Origin: Muscardinus avellanarius
Lineage: Eukaryota; Chordata; Mammalia; Rodentia; Gliridae
Direction: 5' to 3'
DNA length: 64,000 nucleotides
Assembly (NCBI GenBank): GCA_963383645.1
Contig: OY726560.1
Span: 87,273,093 to 87,337,092 of the forward strand
The notes under the pieces were generated by a model. The model saw only the letters and a list, made by a program, of their open reading frames with translations. It did no database searches and was not told the origin of the DNA. The position numbers and the translations under genes are program-made. Shown here piece by piece: positions 10,908 to 22,146 of the stretch. Within the stretch, counting starts at the first letter, position 1, and every line of letters begins with the position of its first letter.

Positions 10908-13900
10908 TTGATGTGCCCAATCTTGTCTCCCAAACATGGAGGATGGAGTTCAGAGGCAGACATAGCAAGGGCAGTTTATGGATGTAGTAACGTTCTCACA
11001 GAAAATGAGGGTATTTTTATTTTATCTTTTTTTTCTGGTACTGAGAGTGGAACCCAGGGGCTTTTCTACCTCTGGGCTATACCCCCAGACCTATTTTTTA
11101 TACTTTATTTGGAAACAGGGGGGTCTCATTAAATTGCTGAGAGCCTAAGAAGCTGAGGCTGGCTTCAAAACTGTACGATCCTCCTGTCTCAGCCTCCCAA
11201 GCGCTGGGATTTCAAGTGTGTGCCACCAAGCCCAGCTTGGAGAGGTCTTTAGATGGTGGGTGTTTTTGGTTTTGTGTGTATGTATGTGTGTGTGTGTGTG
11301 TGTGTGTGTATGCACGCATGTACGCACACACACTACTGGGTTTGATAGAACCCAGAGGCAGTCTATCTCTGACCCAAGCCCTATTTTGTTCTTTTATTTT
11401 GTTTTGGGGGGTCTGGGGACAAAACCCAGGGGCATTCGACCTCCAAGCTACATCCCCTGCCCTATTTTTTATTCTGTATTTTGAAACAGGGTCTCACTGA
11501 GTTGCAAAGGGCCTCACTAAGTAGCTGAGGCTGCCTGTGAACTGCGATCCTCTTGTCTCAGCCTCCCAAATGCTGGGATTACAAGCATGAGCCACCACGC
11601 CAGGCTGTTCTTTTATTTTAAAACAGGGTCTCACTAGGTTACAAAGGGCCTCACTAAGTTGCTGATGCTAGCCACAAATCTGCTATCATCCTGTTTCAGG
11701 TTTAACAAACCTGCTATCATCCAAGTACTACAATTACAGATGTGCAACACCAGGCCCCGCTAGTTACATTTTAAGTTTCACCTTTATTTCAAGAATCAAA
11801 ATGAAGGTGCAGTAGCACCCACTATCTAAAAGAGACATAATCTGAATATTTATTTTCTTATTGTTTTACACTTTTCCTTTAGTAAACCATAGTACCTTCC
11901 GCATAAACTAAATAAAGATCACATGGAGGACTCCAAATGAAGGTGCAGTAGCACCCACTATCTAAAAGAGACATAATCTGAATATTTATTTTCTTATTGT
12001 TTTACACTTTTCCTTTAGTAAACCATAGTACCTTCCGCATAAACTAAATAAAGATCACATGGAGGACTCCACCATTAGGACCAAACTTTGCCAGAACCAT
12101 ATATAAGTAGCCCGCTGCTACCATCTACTGTCCAAGCCGGCTTCTGTAGGCCATTGTACTGTCTTTCTCCAGTTTTCATCTTGCCCCTCTCCCCCAACAG
12201 GTATGGCTTGTCCCCAGTGGCTTCAACAATTTTCTCTACATCACATGCTTACCTTGTTTCCCAGTGCCACCACTTTATGATACCTACTACAGTCACTTAC
12301 TCATTTCCCTTCCAACTATACTGCTTGTCATTGTTATTGGTAACTAGGGCATTTTGTCCCTGAGCTACACCCTCCCCGGTCCTATTTTATTTTTTATTCT
12401 GAAACATGGTTTCACTAAGTTTCAGAGGACCTCACTAAGTTACTAAGGCTGGCTATGAACCTGGGATCCTCTTGTCTCGGCCTCCCAGTACTAAGATTAT
12501 AAGTATGCGTCACCACCCAACTCAAATCGAAATGGGGATTGAACACAGGGGCACTCTACCCCTGAGCTATACACCCAGCCCTTTTTATATTGCATTTTGA
12601 AATAGGGTCTCAATAAATTGCTGCGGCTAACCTTGAACCTGTGATCCTCCTATCTCAGCTTCCCAAGTACACAGGGGAGTGAAAAAACGGCTGGAGGTAC
12701 AGCTCAGTGGTAGAGTGGACAATTAGCATAGGAGAAGCTCTCAATTCAGTTCAATCCCTAGCAGCCTACAAATACACAAGAGTGAAAGTAGGGGCTATCA
12801 AGAATTATGCCACTGCCAGGTGTGGTGTCACACACTTGTAATCCCAGCATTACAGAGGATGAGACCAGAGCATCGCGGTTCGCGGACAGCCTCAGCTACT
12901 TAGTGATGCCCCTCTGCAACTCAGTGAGACCCAGTTTCAAAATAAATAAAAACTAGGGCTGAGGGTGCAACTCGGAGGTAGAATGCTCTGGGTTCCATCC
13001 CCAGTACCAAACAGAGGCGGAGACAGGAGGATCGCGCAGGTTCGAAGCCAGCCGCTGACTTAAGAGACCCTGTTTCCAAATTATAAAAAAAAAAAAAAAA
13101 TAGGTCTGGGAGTGTAGCCCGGAGGTAGAAGGGCTTCCAGGAACCCCAGTACCACCAAAAAAAAAAAAAAAAAAAAAAAAAGAGATGGTGACATAACTAC
13201 CCCATCTCCTCAGCACTAATACTAGTTCCTGGCCCACAGTAAGCAAGTAAGTATATAAATTGATTTGAGCTGGGCGTGGTGGCGCACACTGGTAATCCCA
13301 GCATTTGAGACTGAAACAGGAGGATGGCGGTTTGAAGATAGCCCCAGTACTACTTAGTGAGGCCCTTTGCAATTCAGTAAGACCTTGTTTCAAATTAAAG
13401 AATAAAAAATAAGGCTGGGGGTGTTACTCAGAAGTAGAATGCCTCTGGGTCCCATCTCCAGTACGGCAAAAATACATAAATAAATAGAGTTGACAGCTGT
13501 GCAGGACACCAGCAACCCCTACCTGTCATTCTCAGGAATCTCTTCCACCTTGCCAAATCCAGGTGTGGGCACTGGGCAGTCCATGTGTGAGGGCTGGGCA
13601 ATGTGAGGGTCAGGGACAGGGATGTCCCCAGGAGAGGCTGCGTGGGCTTTCTGGGAGTCCAGCCGCGCCAGCTCGTGGTCACAGACGAAACACTCGAAGC
13701 CGTTGAGGTAGTTAGGCAGCAGAGGATCATTTACTCCCCACTCGCGGCGCTCCAGGCTATCCAGAAGGAACTGGTTGGTGATGCCCCCGGGCTGCTTATA
13801 CTCCAGGTATTTCATATATTCCTCATCATGCTTGTCCAGAAAGTCAATAAACTCTGCCAGCTTCTGAGGGGACTCGAAGTCATCAATGAGGATAATGGAG

Positions 13901-14949
13901 TGGTTGTTGGGCATCCAGTCCCTCACAGAGGGAGAGCCACGGTACACGGGCACCGCACCCAGGTGCATGGGGCGCCACAGCTTTTCCGTCATGTAGTCGT
14001 CGCAGATGGCATTCTCGAGGGCCAAGTGGAACTTGTAGCGGGACAAGAAGGCCAAGAGCTCCGGGTCCTCGGAGGTGGCCGTGGCTGTGTCCTGCAGCCG
14101 CGCGGTGGGCAGCTCTCGGTTCTGCAGACACTTCCCGTAGGAGTCCACCTGGGCAGGGTAGAGCACCGGCGTCAGGGGGGCGCCGCCCCGCCCCGCCCCG
14201 CCCGCGCCCCTCCGCCCCGCCCCGCCCGCGCCCCTCCGCCCGCGCGCCCCTGCCCGCCCACCCACCCGGATGTGGCGCATGAGCTCGCGCACGTAGCGGT
14301 CGCGGTCGGCGGGCACGTCGCAGTGGGACTGCAGGTAGAGCAGCGGCGCGTAGCCGCGGCGGCGCCACTGCGCGCGCTCCCGGAGCGGCGGGGCCGCGCG
14401 GCGCAAGTAGGCGGCGCCCGGCAGCCACTGCAGCGGCAGCGGGTAGTCCGAGTGGCGGCTGAAGGTGGAGGTGAGGTTAAAGAGGCGGATGCCCGGGCCG
14501 TGGCTCAGCAGGAAGTTGTTGAGGGGCGACTCCTCGTGCAGGAGCGCCCAGCTCTGGTGCGCCAGGCGCGGGAGCGGCGCCTCGGACGCGCGGAAGTCGG
14601 TGCCGTAGAAGAGCAGCGCGCGCGTCCGCGCGTCCCCGCGCAGCCGGCGGTCCCGGGACGCCACGCACGCGCCGCGCGCGCACTCGATGCGCTCCGAGTC
14701 GCCCGGGAAGTGTGGAAACAGCCCAGGGCTCCACCACAGCAGCACGGGCGCGTCCGCCGCCTCCCCGCCCGGCCGCGCGGCGCGGACCCCGCGCGCCGCC
14801 CCCACCGCGCCCATGGCCGAGGGCGGCCGGAAGACCGCGCCGTCCCACGGCTCCGCCCCCTCCTCCGCCCCCGGCCCCCAGCCGCGGGCCGCACACACAC
14901 TTAGCGCCCCCAGGGCGGCCAGCACAGCCCCCGCGCGCCCCGCCGCCAT
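9956..14949 (-). CDS. FUT11: FUT11, alpha-1,3-fucosyltransferase 11 (GT10 family), three coding exons
   Basis: The coding sequence joins 14949-14266, 14148-13523 and 10103-9956 on the minus strand (684+626+148 nt, 485 aa plus TAA). It encodes a Golgi/ER type II membrane glycosyltransferase using GDP-fucose. FUT10/FUT11 are classed with the alpha-1,3-fucosyltransferases, and recent work assigns them protein O-fucosylation of EMI domains. A short hydrophobic signal-anchor lies at residues 8-22. The GT10 nucleotide-sugar motif is at residues 268-299 (FHLALENAI, then YMTEKLW, then GAVPVYRG). The length is close to the roughly 492 aa I recall for human. I chose the ATG at 14949 because it begins MAAG as in orthologues and has G at -3 and +4. 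An in-frame ATG at 15060 lies close to the SEC24C poly(A) site and is not homologous. The 3' UTR end is not identifiable among the SINEs. Confidence 0.95.
10325..11760. mobile_element. SINE cluster in FUT11 intron 2, with (CA)n and (GT)n tracts
   Basis: 10325-10520, 10530-10740 and 10745-10860 are plus copies (the last a right half only) ending at a (CA)n of about 22 units (10860-10904). 11025-11235, 11395-11605 and 11606-11760 are minus copies, interrupted by a (GT)n/(GTAT) tract at 11274-11312. Confidence 0.85.
11799..12070. repeat. Perfect 136-bp tandem duplication in FUT11 intron 2
   Basis: 11799-11934 and 11935-12070 are identical as far as I can read. The unit is AT-rich unique sequence, not a SINE. 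12071-12334 is unique sequence with nothing recognised. Confidence 0.92.
12335..13470. mobile_element. SINE cluster in FUT11 intron 2 next to exon 2
   Basis: 12335-12670 holds two minus copies. 12685-12770 is a plus, older ID-type element that retains the middle part of ID. 12810-13160 combines two plus copies (a B1-like left half, then a 'ttcctggaa' subfamily copy at 13020-13160). 13265-13470 is a plus copy ending 52 bp from the exon 2 donor. Confidence 0.85.
13523..14148 (-). CDS. FUT11: FUT11 coding exon 2 (residues 229-437), catalytic GT10 core
   Basis: Contains the GDP-fucose-binding GT10 motif and the conserved [20 protein letters not shown] stretch. It ends EEIPEND plus two bases at GACAG|GTAGGG. 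Reading past the donor gives an immediate stop, so the third exon is needed. Confidence 0.95.
14149..14265 (-). other. FUT11: FUT11 intron 1: 117 nt, in frame, stop-free, G-quadruplex-rich
   Basis: It begins GTGGGT and ends CCCTGCCCAG before the conserved VDSYGKC. Its length is 39 codons without a stop, so retention would insert a Gly/Arg/Ala-rich segment. The transcript strand contains GGGTGGGTGGGCGGG exactly at the donor (14267-14253), followed by many GGGGCGGGGC runs. Orthologues as I recall them continue directly from HIP to VDSYGK, which supports splicing. Confidence 0.88.
14266..14949 (-). CDS. FUT11: FUT11 coding exon 1 (residues 1-228)
   Basis: Signal-anchor and N-terminal half of the catalytic region, ending ELMRHIR at a phase-0 junction. 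Very GC-rich with many CpG, continuous with the promoter island. The donor is CCGG|GTGGGTGG at 14266/14265. Confidence 0.93.
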
Positions 14950-15090
14950 GTCCACGCCGGCAGCCGGCGCCCCTCGGACAAGACCCCGCCCTGCCACGGG
15001 TCCTACGCCACGGGGGCGCGCGACGCATGCGCGGCCGCTCAGCCCGGGGCAGGGCCGCACGGAAAGAGACGTCCTGGTAAAAACAAGGCT
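14950..15090 (-). promoter_or_regulatory. FUT11: FUT11 promoter/5' UTR region (CpG island, NRF1-type site)
   Basis: GC-rich and CpG-dense, continuous with exon 1. ACGCATGCGC at 15023-15032 resembles an NRF1 site. GCGTG occurs just upstream of the ATG. No TATA box. The interval is squeezed between the FUT11 ATG and the SEC24C poly(A) signal, so transcription must start within roughly 140 bp or inside SEC24C's 3' UTR. Confidence 0.7.
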
Positions 15091-16174
15091 CCGGGTTACA
15101 TCTCATTTTATTTTTTACAAATTAAAGATGCATTGAAAAATAAACCAATGAAGAGAAATGAGAGGTCCAGAGCAGGGGCATCCCAGGCTGGGAGGAGGCA
15201 AGCCTGGCCACCGTCAATCCTAGCCCTTGTCCTGCTCCAGCCAGTTGGGGTTGGAAGATTAACTGTCAGTCACTCAAGTCAATACCGAAGCCCAAATGCT
15301 GTCCGGTCAGGAGAGAGCAAGGGTCCACATGCCTCTCTGCCTCTCTCCCACAAATCCAGCTTGAAGAAGTGCTGCCAGTGGGAGCTGAGTGGGAAGTGGA
15401 CTGGCTTTGTGAGGTATTGCAAGTTGACGATCAGGCTCCCTACAGAATCATCCAGAGTTGGGGCCTCTTATCTGAAAAGGAGGCTGGTACCTCTCCCAGG
15501 TATTTTGCAATTCAATTCCCAGACTCATCCATCTCTGACAACGTGCCCCTTTCCAAGAATCGATCATCAATCATTGCAGGGGAGAGACAGCACGCATGGT
15601 GGAAGCAGAGACAGAAAGCCAATCAATCACCCTCAGTAACTGATTTGGCTGCAGACTTCCAGGCCCAAGGACGGACCACTTTTCTCTCCACCACGTATGG
15701 TCTGTACCCCAGCTCTTGTGCACCTGTATGTTTTATCCCTAATATAGGAAGTTGATGATGACACTGAGCTGAATTAGCCACCCCTGTTGTAACCCTGGGA
15801 TTCCTACTTCTTCCTGCCTGCCCCCCTCCTCTTGGAGGCTGGTCCAAAGGGACACAAAATATTGCCAGGGTCTGAATGCTTCCAAACCCCCAACACTGAA
15901 TCATATACAGTGAACTGAGAAACTACATTCATTACAACAGGATTAGCAGGAAAAGGAGGATAGAGTGAGGGGGCAGGGCACCTTCCACCAGCAGGACATG
16001 ACAGAGTGGTAGGATACTTGAGCCCAGAAAGGTGTCTCCTTAATCCCCCCTCCCCCCCCAAAGAGACTGAGGTCAGTTTACATGACTTAGATATGGAACT
16101 GTCCCAATTTCTCTGCCAACCTGGAGTACTTTCTGGAAGCTGGCCTGGGACCCTGCGCCATTTACCCACGTGCT
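15090..16174 (-). other. SEC24C: SEC24C 3' untranslated region
   Basis: About 1.08 kb of SINE-free sequence between the SEC24C TAA and the AATAAA. Several short open frames cross it on both strands but none has a recognisable family. Confidence 0.75.
15107..15112 (-). terminator. SEC24C: SEC24C poly(A) signal AATAAA
   Basis: This is the only canonical AATAAA I see on the minus strand between the SEC24C stop codon and FUT11. Cleavage would fall near 15080-15097. A T-rich/G-containing stretch follows on the minus strand. Confidence 0.75.
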
Positions 16175-16315
16175 TTAGCTCAGTAGCTGCCGAATCTCCT
16201 TGTGCATATGACAGAGAAAGTCCACATAGGATGCTCCCCCACTCAAGCTCTTGTCTTCCACCAGGAAGTGTTTGAACAGCATCTCCAGCTTATCCTCCTG
16301 TTTCACCACGATGAG
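16175..16315 (-). CDS. SEC24C: SEC24C exon 23 coding part (residues 1050-1095)
   Basis: Starts [13 protein letters not shown] and ends with the conserved [12 protein letters not shown] and TAA. The acceptor is ACCATAG|CTC. Confidence 0.95.
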   Translation of the reverse strand, partial: LIVVKQEDKLEMLFKHFLVEDKSLSGGASYVDFLCHMHKEIRQLLS

Positions 16316-18104
16316 CTATGGTCAGAATACAGAGTCATGAGGCGAGGCCAAAGGGAAGGGAATGTTGCATACCCAGAAATCCCAAGACAGAGTCACTCAC
16401 TCCCCACGCCCTTCCAGGCAAGGACTTGACAAGGCAAGAAATTCAGTGTTCACTTGGGTGTGCTGCCACATGCCTCTAATCACAAATACTAGGGAGACAG
16501 AGGCTAATGGTTGCAAGTTCAAGGCCTGCCTTGGTAACTTAGCTAGACCCTGTCTCAAAGTTTAAGGACTTGGGGATATGGCTCAGTGGTAGAATTCCTG
16601 CCTTGAATGCACTAAGCCCTGGGTTCAGTCCCCAGCACTGCAACAACAACTACAAAAAACAGCAAGTATCAAAAAGGAAATTCAGAGTTCACATTAGTGT
16701 TACCTTCATGTACCGTGGTCTCTGTGCCCTTAAGCTATCGATGAGACCTCGAACCTTCTTGGACAGTGGATTATCCAGAACTGGCAGAACACTCTGCAAC
16801 ACAAAATTAATTTATCCTTATGATAGAGTACTGTGAGTTCAGTCAAAAAGAGACTTACACATCATCTGAAAGGAAGCCCAAGAAAATCCCCCAGTTGTCC
16901 CAATATGTGAGCAGACCAGCACACTTTTTCTTTTTTTGTGGTACTGGGGTGGAACTCAGGGGCATTCTACCACCAAGCTACACCCCAACCCTATCTATTC
17001 TTTATTTTTGAAAAAGGGCCTCACTGAGTTGCAAAGGGCCTAAGTAGCTAAGGCTTTCCGTGAACCGAGATCCTCCTGCCTCAGCCTCCTGAATGCAAGC
17101 GTGTGCCACCACACCCAGCTCAGCACACTAATTTTTTTTTTTTTTTTGGTAGTACTGGGGGTGGAACCCAGAGGCTTTTTCTACCTCCAGGCTATACTCC
17201 CAGACCTGTTTTTATACTTTATTTGGAAACAGGGTCTCACTAAGTAGCTGAGGCTGGCTTCAAACCTGTGCGATCCTCCTATCTCAACCACCCAAGCGCT
17301 GGAATCACAAGTGTGTGACACCTCGCCCAGCGTCAGTACACTGATTTTATTGGCTCCCATGCACATCACAAAGTACACTTCCAAGCAGGCTGTGGTGGTG
17401 CATGCTTGTAATCCCAGTACATGAGAGGTTGAGACAGGGGTTTGCAGCCAGCCTCAGCTACTTAGTGAGGCCCTCTGCAACTTAGTGAGACACTGTTTCA
17501 AAAATAAAAGAATAAACCAGGCAGGCGTAGTAGTGCACGCTTGTAATCTCAGCATTCTGGAGGCAGAGACCAGAGGACCTCTGTTTGCGGACAGCCTCGG
17601 CTACTTAGTGAGGCCCTCAATTCAGTCAGATTCTGTTTCAAAAAAAAAAAAGACAGGCCAGGCGTGGTGGCACATTCTTGTAATCCCAGTACTTGGGAGG
17701 CAGAGATAGGAGGATTGCACAGGTTTGAAGCCAGCCTCAGCTACTTAGGTGAGGCTCTCAGCAACTTAGTGAGACCCATTCCCAAATAAAATATAAAATA
17801 GGTCTCGGAGTGTAGCCCGAAGGTAGAAAGCCTCTGGGTTCCATCCCAGTACCACAAAAATAAATAATAAATAAAGAAATATAAAAGAAATAAAAAGACT
17901 AAGGCTGAGCATAGTGGTGAACACTTGTAATCCCAGCACTTGGGAGTCTGAGACAGGAGGATCACACAGGTTCGAAGCCAGCCTCAGCTACTTAGTGAGG
18001 CTCTCAGCAACTTAGTGAGACCCTGTTTCCAAATAAAATATAAAATAGGTCTGGGAGTGTAGACTGAAGGTAGAAAGCCTCTAGGTTCCATCCCCAGCAC
18101 CACA

Positions 18105-18151
<47 letters not shown>

Positions 18152-18319
18152 ATATTAAAAAAATAAAAGTTTAAAAATAAAAAGACTAAGGCTGGGCATG
18201 GTGGTGCACACTTGTAATCCCAGCACTTGGGAGGCTGAGACAGGAGGATTGCACAGGTTCAAAGCCAGCCTCAGCTACTTAGTGAGGCTCTCAGCAACTT
18301 AGTGAGATCCTAGTTTTTT

Positions 18320-18350
<31 letters not shown>

Positions 18351-19336
18351 GGTGGTACTGGGGGTGGAACCCAGGGGCTTTCTACCTCCAGGCTATACTC
18401 CCAGACCTATTTTATATTTTATTTGGAAACAGGGTCTCACTAGGTTGCTGAGAGCCACACTAAGAAGCTGAGGCTGGCTTCAAACCTGTGCGATCCTCCT
18501 GTCTCAGCCTCCCAAGCACAGGGATTACGAGCGTGTGCCACCACGCCCGGCTGAGATCCTGGTTTTTTTGTTGTTTTTGTTTTGTTTTGTTTTTTCGGGT
18601 CTGGGGATGGAACCCAGGGGCATTTGACCTCCGAGCCACACCCCCTGCCCTATTTTTTATTCTTTATTTTGAAACAGGGTCTCACTGAGTTGCAGAGGGC
18701 CTCACTAAGTAGCTGAGGCTGTCCGCGAACTGTGATCCTCCAGTCTCAGCCTCCCGAATGCTGGGATTACAAGCGTGCACCACCACACCCGGCTTTGAGA
18801 TCCTGTTTTTAAGTAAATTATAAAATAGGAAGCCGGGCATGGTGGCGCATGCTTATAATGCCAGCATTCAGGAGGCTTCATGAGACTGAAGGATCGTGGT
18901 TCGCAGACAGCCTCAGCTACTTAGTGAGGCCCTCTGCAACTCAGTAAGACCCAGTTTCAAAATAAAGAATAAAAAATAGCCGGGCATGGTGGCACACGCT
19001 TGTAATCCCCGCGCTTGGGAGGCAGAGACAGGAGGATCGCTCTGGTTCGAAGCCAGCCTCGCTGGCTTAAGAGACTCTGTTTCCACATAAAAAATGTTAA
19101 AAAATAGATCTGGGAGTGTATCCCATGGGAGTGTATCCCGGAGGTAGAAGGGCTTCCAGTAACCCCAGTACCACCAAAAAAAAAAAAAAAAAAAGAATAA
19201 AAAATAGGGCAGGGGGTGTAGCTTGGAGGTCGAATGCACCTGGGTTCCATCCCCAGACCCGCAAAAAAAAAAAAAAAAAAAAAATAGGCCCAGGGGTAGA
19301 GCCTGGAGGTAGAAAGTCCCCCCCCCAGTATCACAA

Positions 19337-19375
<39 letters not shown>

Positions 19376-22094
19376 ATATAAAAAGACTAAAAACTAGGGC
19401 TGGGGGTATGGCTCAGAGGTACAGTGTCCCTGGGTTCCATCCCTGGTACTGCAGAAAGAAAAAAGAAAAAAAGAATAAAAGAAAAGAATAAAAAATAGGG
19501 CTGGGGGTATGGCTTGGAGGTAGAATGCCCCTGGATTCAGTCCCTCGCACCACATACACACAAAAAAAGTATACTCCCACACTGATAGTCTCCTTGACTC
19601 CCTTCCCTCACCAAGCCACTGGTGATCTGACTGAAGGAGGAGACGTTGAAAAGGCTCTGGACGACACCCTGTTGGACGCTTGCTCCCACCCAGAGGAAGA
19701 GGTTGAGCCCATTCTCCAGCAAATATATATCGCCATTGCTTAGCCGCTCTTCAGACGCTCGAACTGCTGGTGGTTCAGTGGTACTCTCAACAGGAGACTT
19801 TGTCTAGACAAAAGGAAGGGGGCAAAAGGTCACCAATCACTGTAAGACAGCCTGCCCCACCAACAAACACAGAACTCAAGTGGTGGGCTCAGTAACTCTA
19901 TGAAATGTTTAAAAATAACTCCTAGCCATGCACATCTATAATTCTACTACTTGGGAGGCTGAGACAGGAGGATGGTAGGTTTCAAGTTAGCCTCAACAAT
20001 TTAGCAAGACTTTTTTTTTTTTTTTTTTTTTTTTTGGTGGTCCTGGGGTGGAATTCAGAGGCTTTCTACCTCCAAGCTATATACTCCCAGACCTATTTTA
20101 TATTTTATTTGGAAACAGGGTCTCACTAGGTTGCTGAGAGCCTCACTAAGTATCTGAGGCTGGCTTCGAACCTGTACAATCCTCCTGTCTCAGCCTCCCA
20201 AGCATGGGGATTACAAGTGTGTGCCACAATGCCCGGCTTAGCAAAACTATTTCAAAATATATTTTTGCAGTACTGGGGATGGAACCCAAGAGCACTCAAC
20301 CTCCAAGCTACACCCCAGCCCTATTTTTTATGCTTGATTTTGAAACAGGGTCTCACTGAGTTGCAAAGAGCCACACTAAGTGGCTGAAGCTGTCCATAAA
20401 CCGCCACCCTCCTGTCTAAGCCTCTCAAATGACCCCCCCACACCCTTCCTTCTCCTCTTAGGAATCCATTTTCTCTGTGCAGCCTCTCACACCCCAATCC
20501 TCAATCGCACCAATGGCAAGAGGTGAGGGTAAAAGAAGACATTGGTCTCAGCCACATCCATGGAGGTAACCAGCTGTCGGACATAGGCACGGTCATCAGT
20601 AGTGACTTCAGCTCCAGGCTGCAGGACATCACTCTTCAACACACAGTTCAGGTAAACTGGGAGTAGCTTCATGCACTCAGGAAGGATCAACTGAGGGATT
20701 TATCAAAATAAATTAAGAATCATGACAAACCCCTCCCAAGTACAAACTATGTTTCAGCACCCCAGCTGTTAATATGCCTGCCCTACCTGTCCTGCAGAGG
20801 AGGGGCTGGCACAGTTTTTTCTGTAACAGGCCAGTATCTGGGCACACTGGGTGATGAGAGTGTCACGGACAGTCTTCACAGGACTGTTCAGGACACCCCG
20901 GTATGCTGGACGGAGAAGGGAGACAGTTACTGGTCAGCTCTCATCACATGTGTCTCCCCACCATGAGACCAGGAATGCTGAATCATTGACCATCCCAGAA
21001 CTTTCTCAGCCCCATTCCCACCCTGCCCTGTCTCTCCCCTTACCAAACTTAGCCATGTAGTTGATAAGTGTGTCAGTCTCACAGTTTCGATACAGATCAG
21101 CCAGCTGGGTGCAGCAGTTCAGGGCCAGGTTGTGGATGCGGAGCCGACGCTGCCCTCCACAGCTGGTATAAAGCAGGGCGCACTAGAGGAAGAAGAAAGA
21201 GAGCTTACACCCCTCCCTCACAAAAGTTCTCTGAAAAAAACTGCCCCTTTGCTATATTATTAAACTAGAAGGAAGATATGAACCACGCTTTCCCCTGCCT
21301 CTCCAGTCCTCTCTGCCAGCTCTTCACCAGCACTTCCTCCCAGCCCCTCCTTCCCGCCTGCCACCTGCAGGAGGGCTCCACTCTCTTCATTGAGCCGATC
21401 ATCATGCTTGAACTCCACGGTCACGGTCTTGTCCCCATCCAGCCCAGCCAGCTCCACATCTGTCGTGTTGCTCATGTAGAAAGCTCCAAAGAAATCTACA
21501 GCACGGATACCTGAGGCACAGATACAAGGACAGGGTCAAGGCCAAGGGTATGACAGGTTCCACATGCTTTCCTCTCAGATTTTGCCCCCCACCCGCTCTT
21601 CAACCAGGACTGACCAGTGCTTGTCCGGACACGCATCACAGCATCAAAGCCAACAACCTTCTGTATATCACGACGCAGGTCACTCAGGAACCGTTCCTGA
21701 TCATTCTCCACCTGTGGTATCCCAGGCCCAAAGAGATATCACTGACCATACAACTTACCCTGTAGTCAGGCTCCCTGCACCCCTTCCATTCAAAGGCCTG
21801 CTTAACTGTAATAACAGTAACAGTGAAGATGGTACTAATGATAATTTAGCACCTACTACATCTAAGGTACCACACAGAATGCTTTACATATAATTATTTA
21901 ATTCTATAGATAAATCCTAATTAATAAATACTAATACTCCATTTTATAAATGAAAGAACAAAGGATGGAATAATTTAGTAATTTATTCCAGGTCATAGAG
22001 CCAGTAATGGGGCCAGAATATCAGCCCAGGAGAGAGCGAGAGCGAGAGCGAGAGCGAGAGCGAGAGCGAGAGCGAGAGAGAGAGAGAGAGAGAG

Positions 22095-22146
<52 letters not shown>

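Noticed and set aside
13603..14904. 433-codon open frame on the plus strand across FUT11
   Set aside because: It is antisense to the FUT11 exons, has Arg/Ala/Pro composition typical of GC-rich antisense, crosses the intron, and matches no family.
14950..15060. Upstream in-frame ATG extending FUT11 by 37 codons
   Set aside because: The extension is not in orthologues as I know them, would require transcription from about the SEC24C poly(A) site, and the ATG at 14949 has a better context.
15133..15755. Open frames of 168 and 128 codons on the plus strand in the SEC24C 3' UTR
   Set aside because: Opposite strand to a well-supported 3' UTR, with no homology recognised.
22027..22143. Regularly spaced repeats resembling an array
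   Set aside because: It is a microsatellite. There are no unique spacers, so it is not a CRISPR array.
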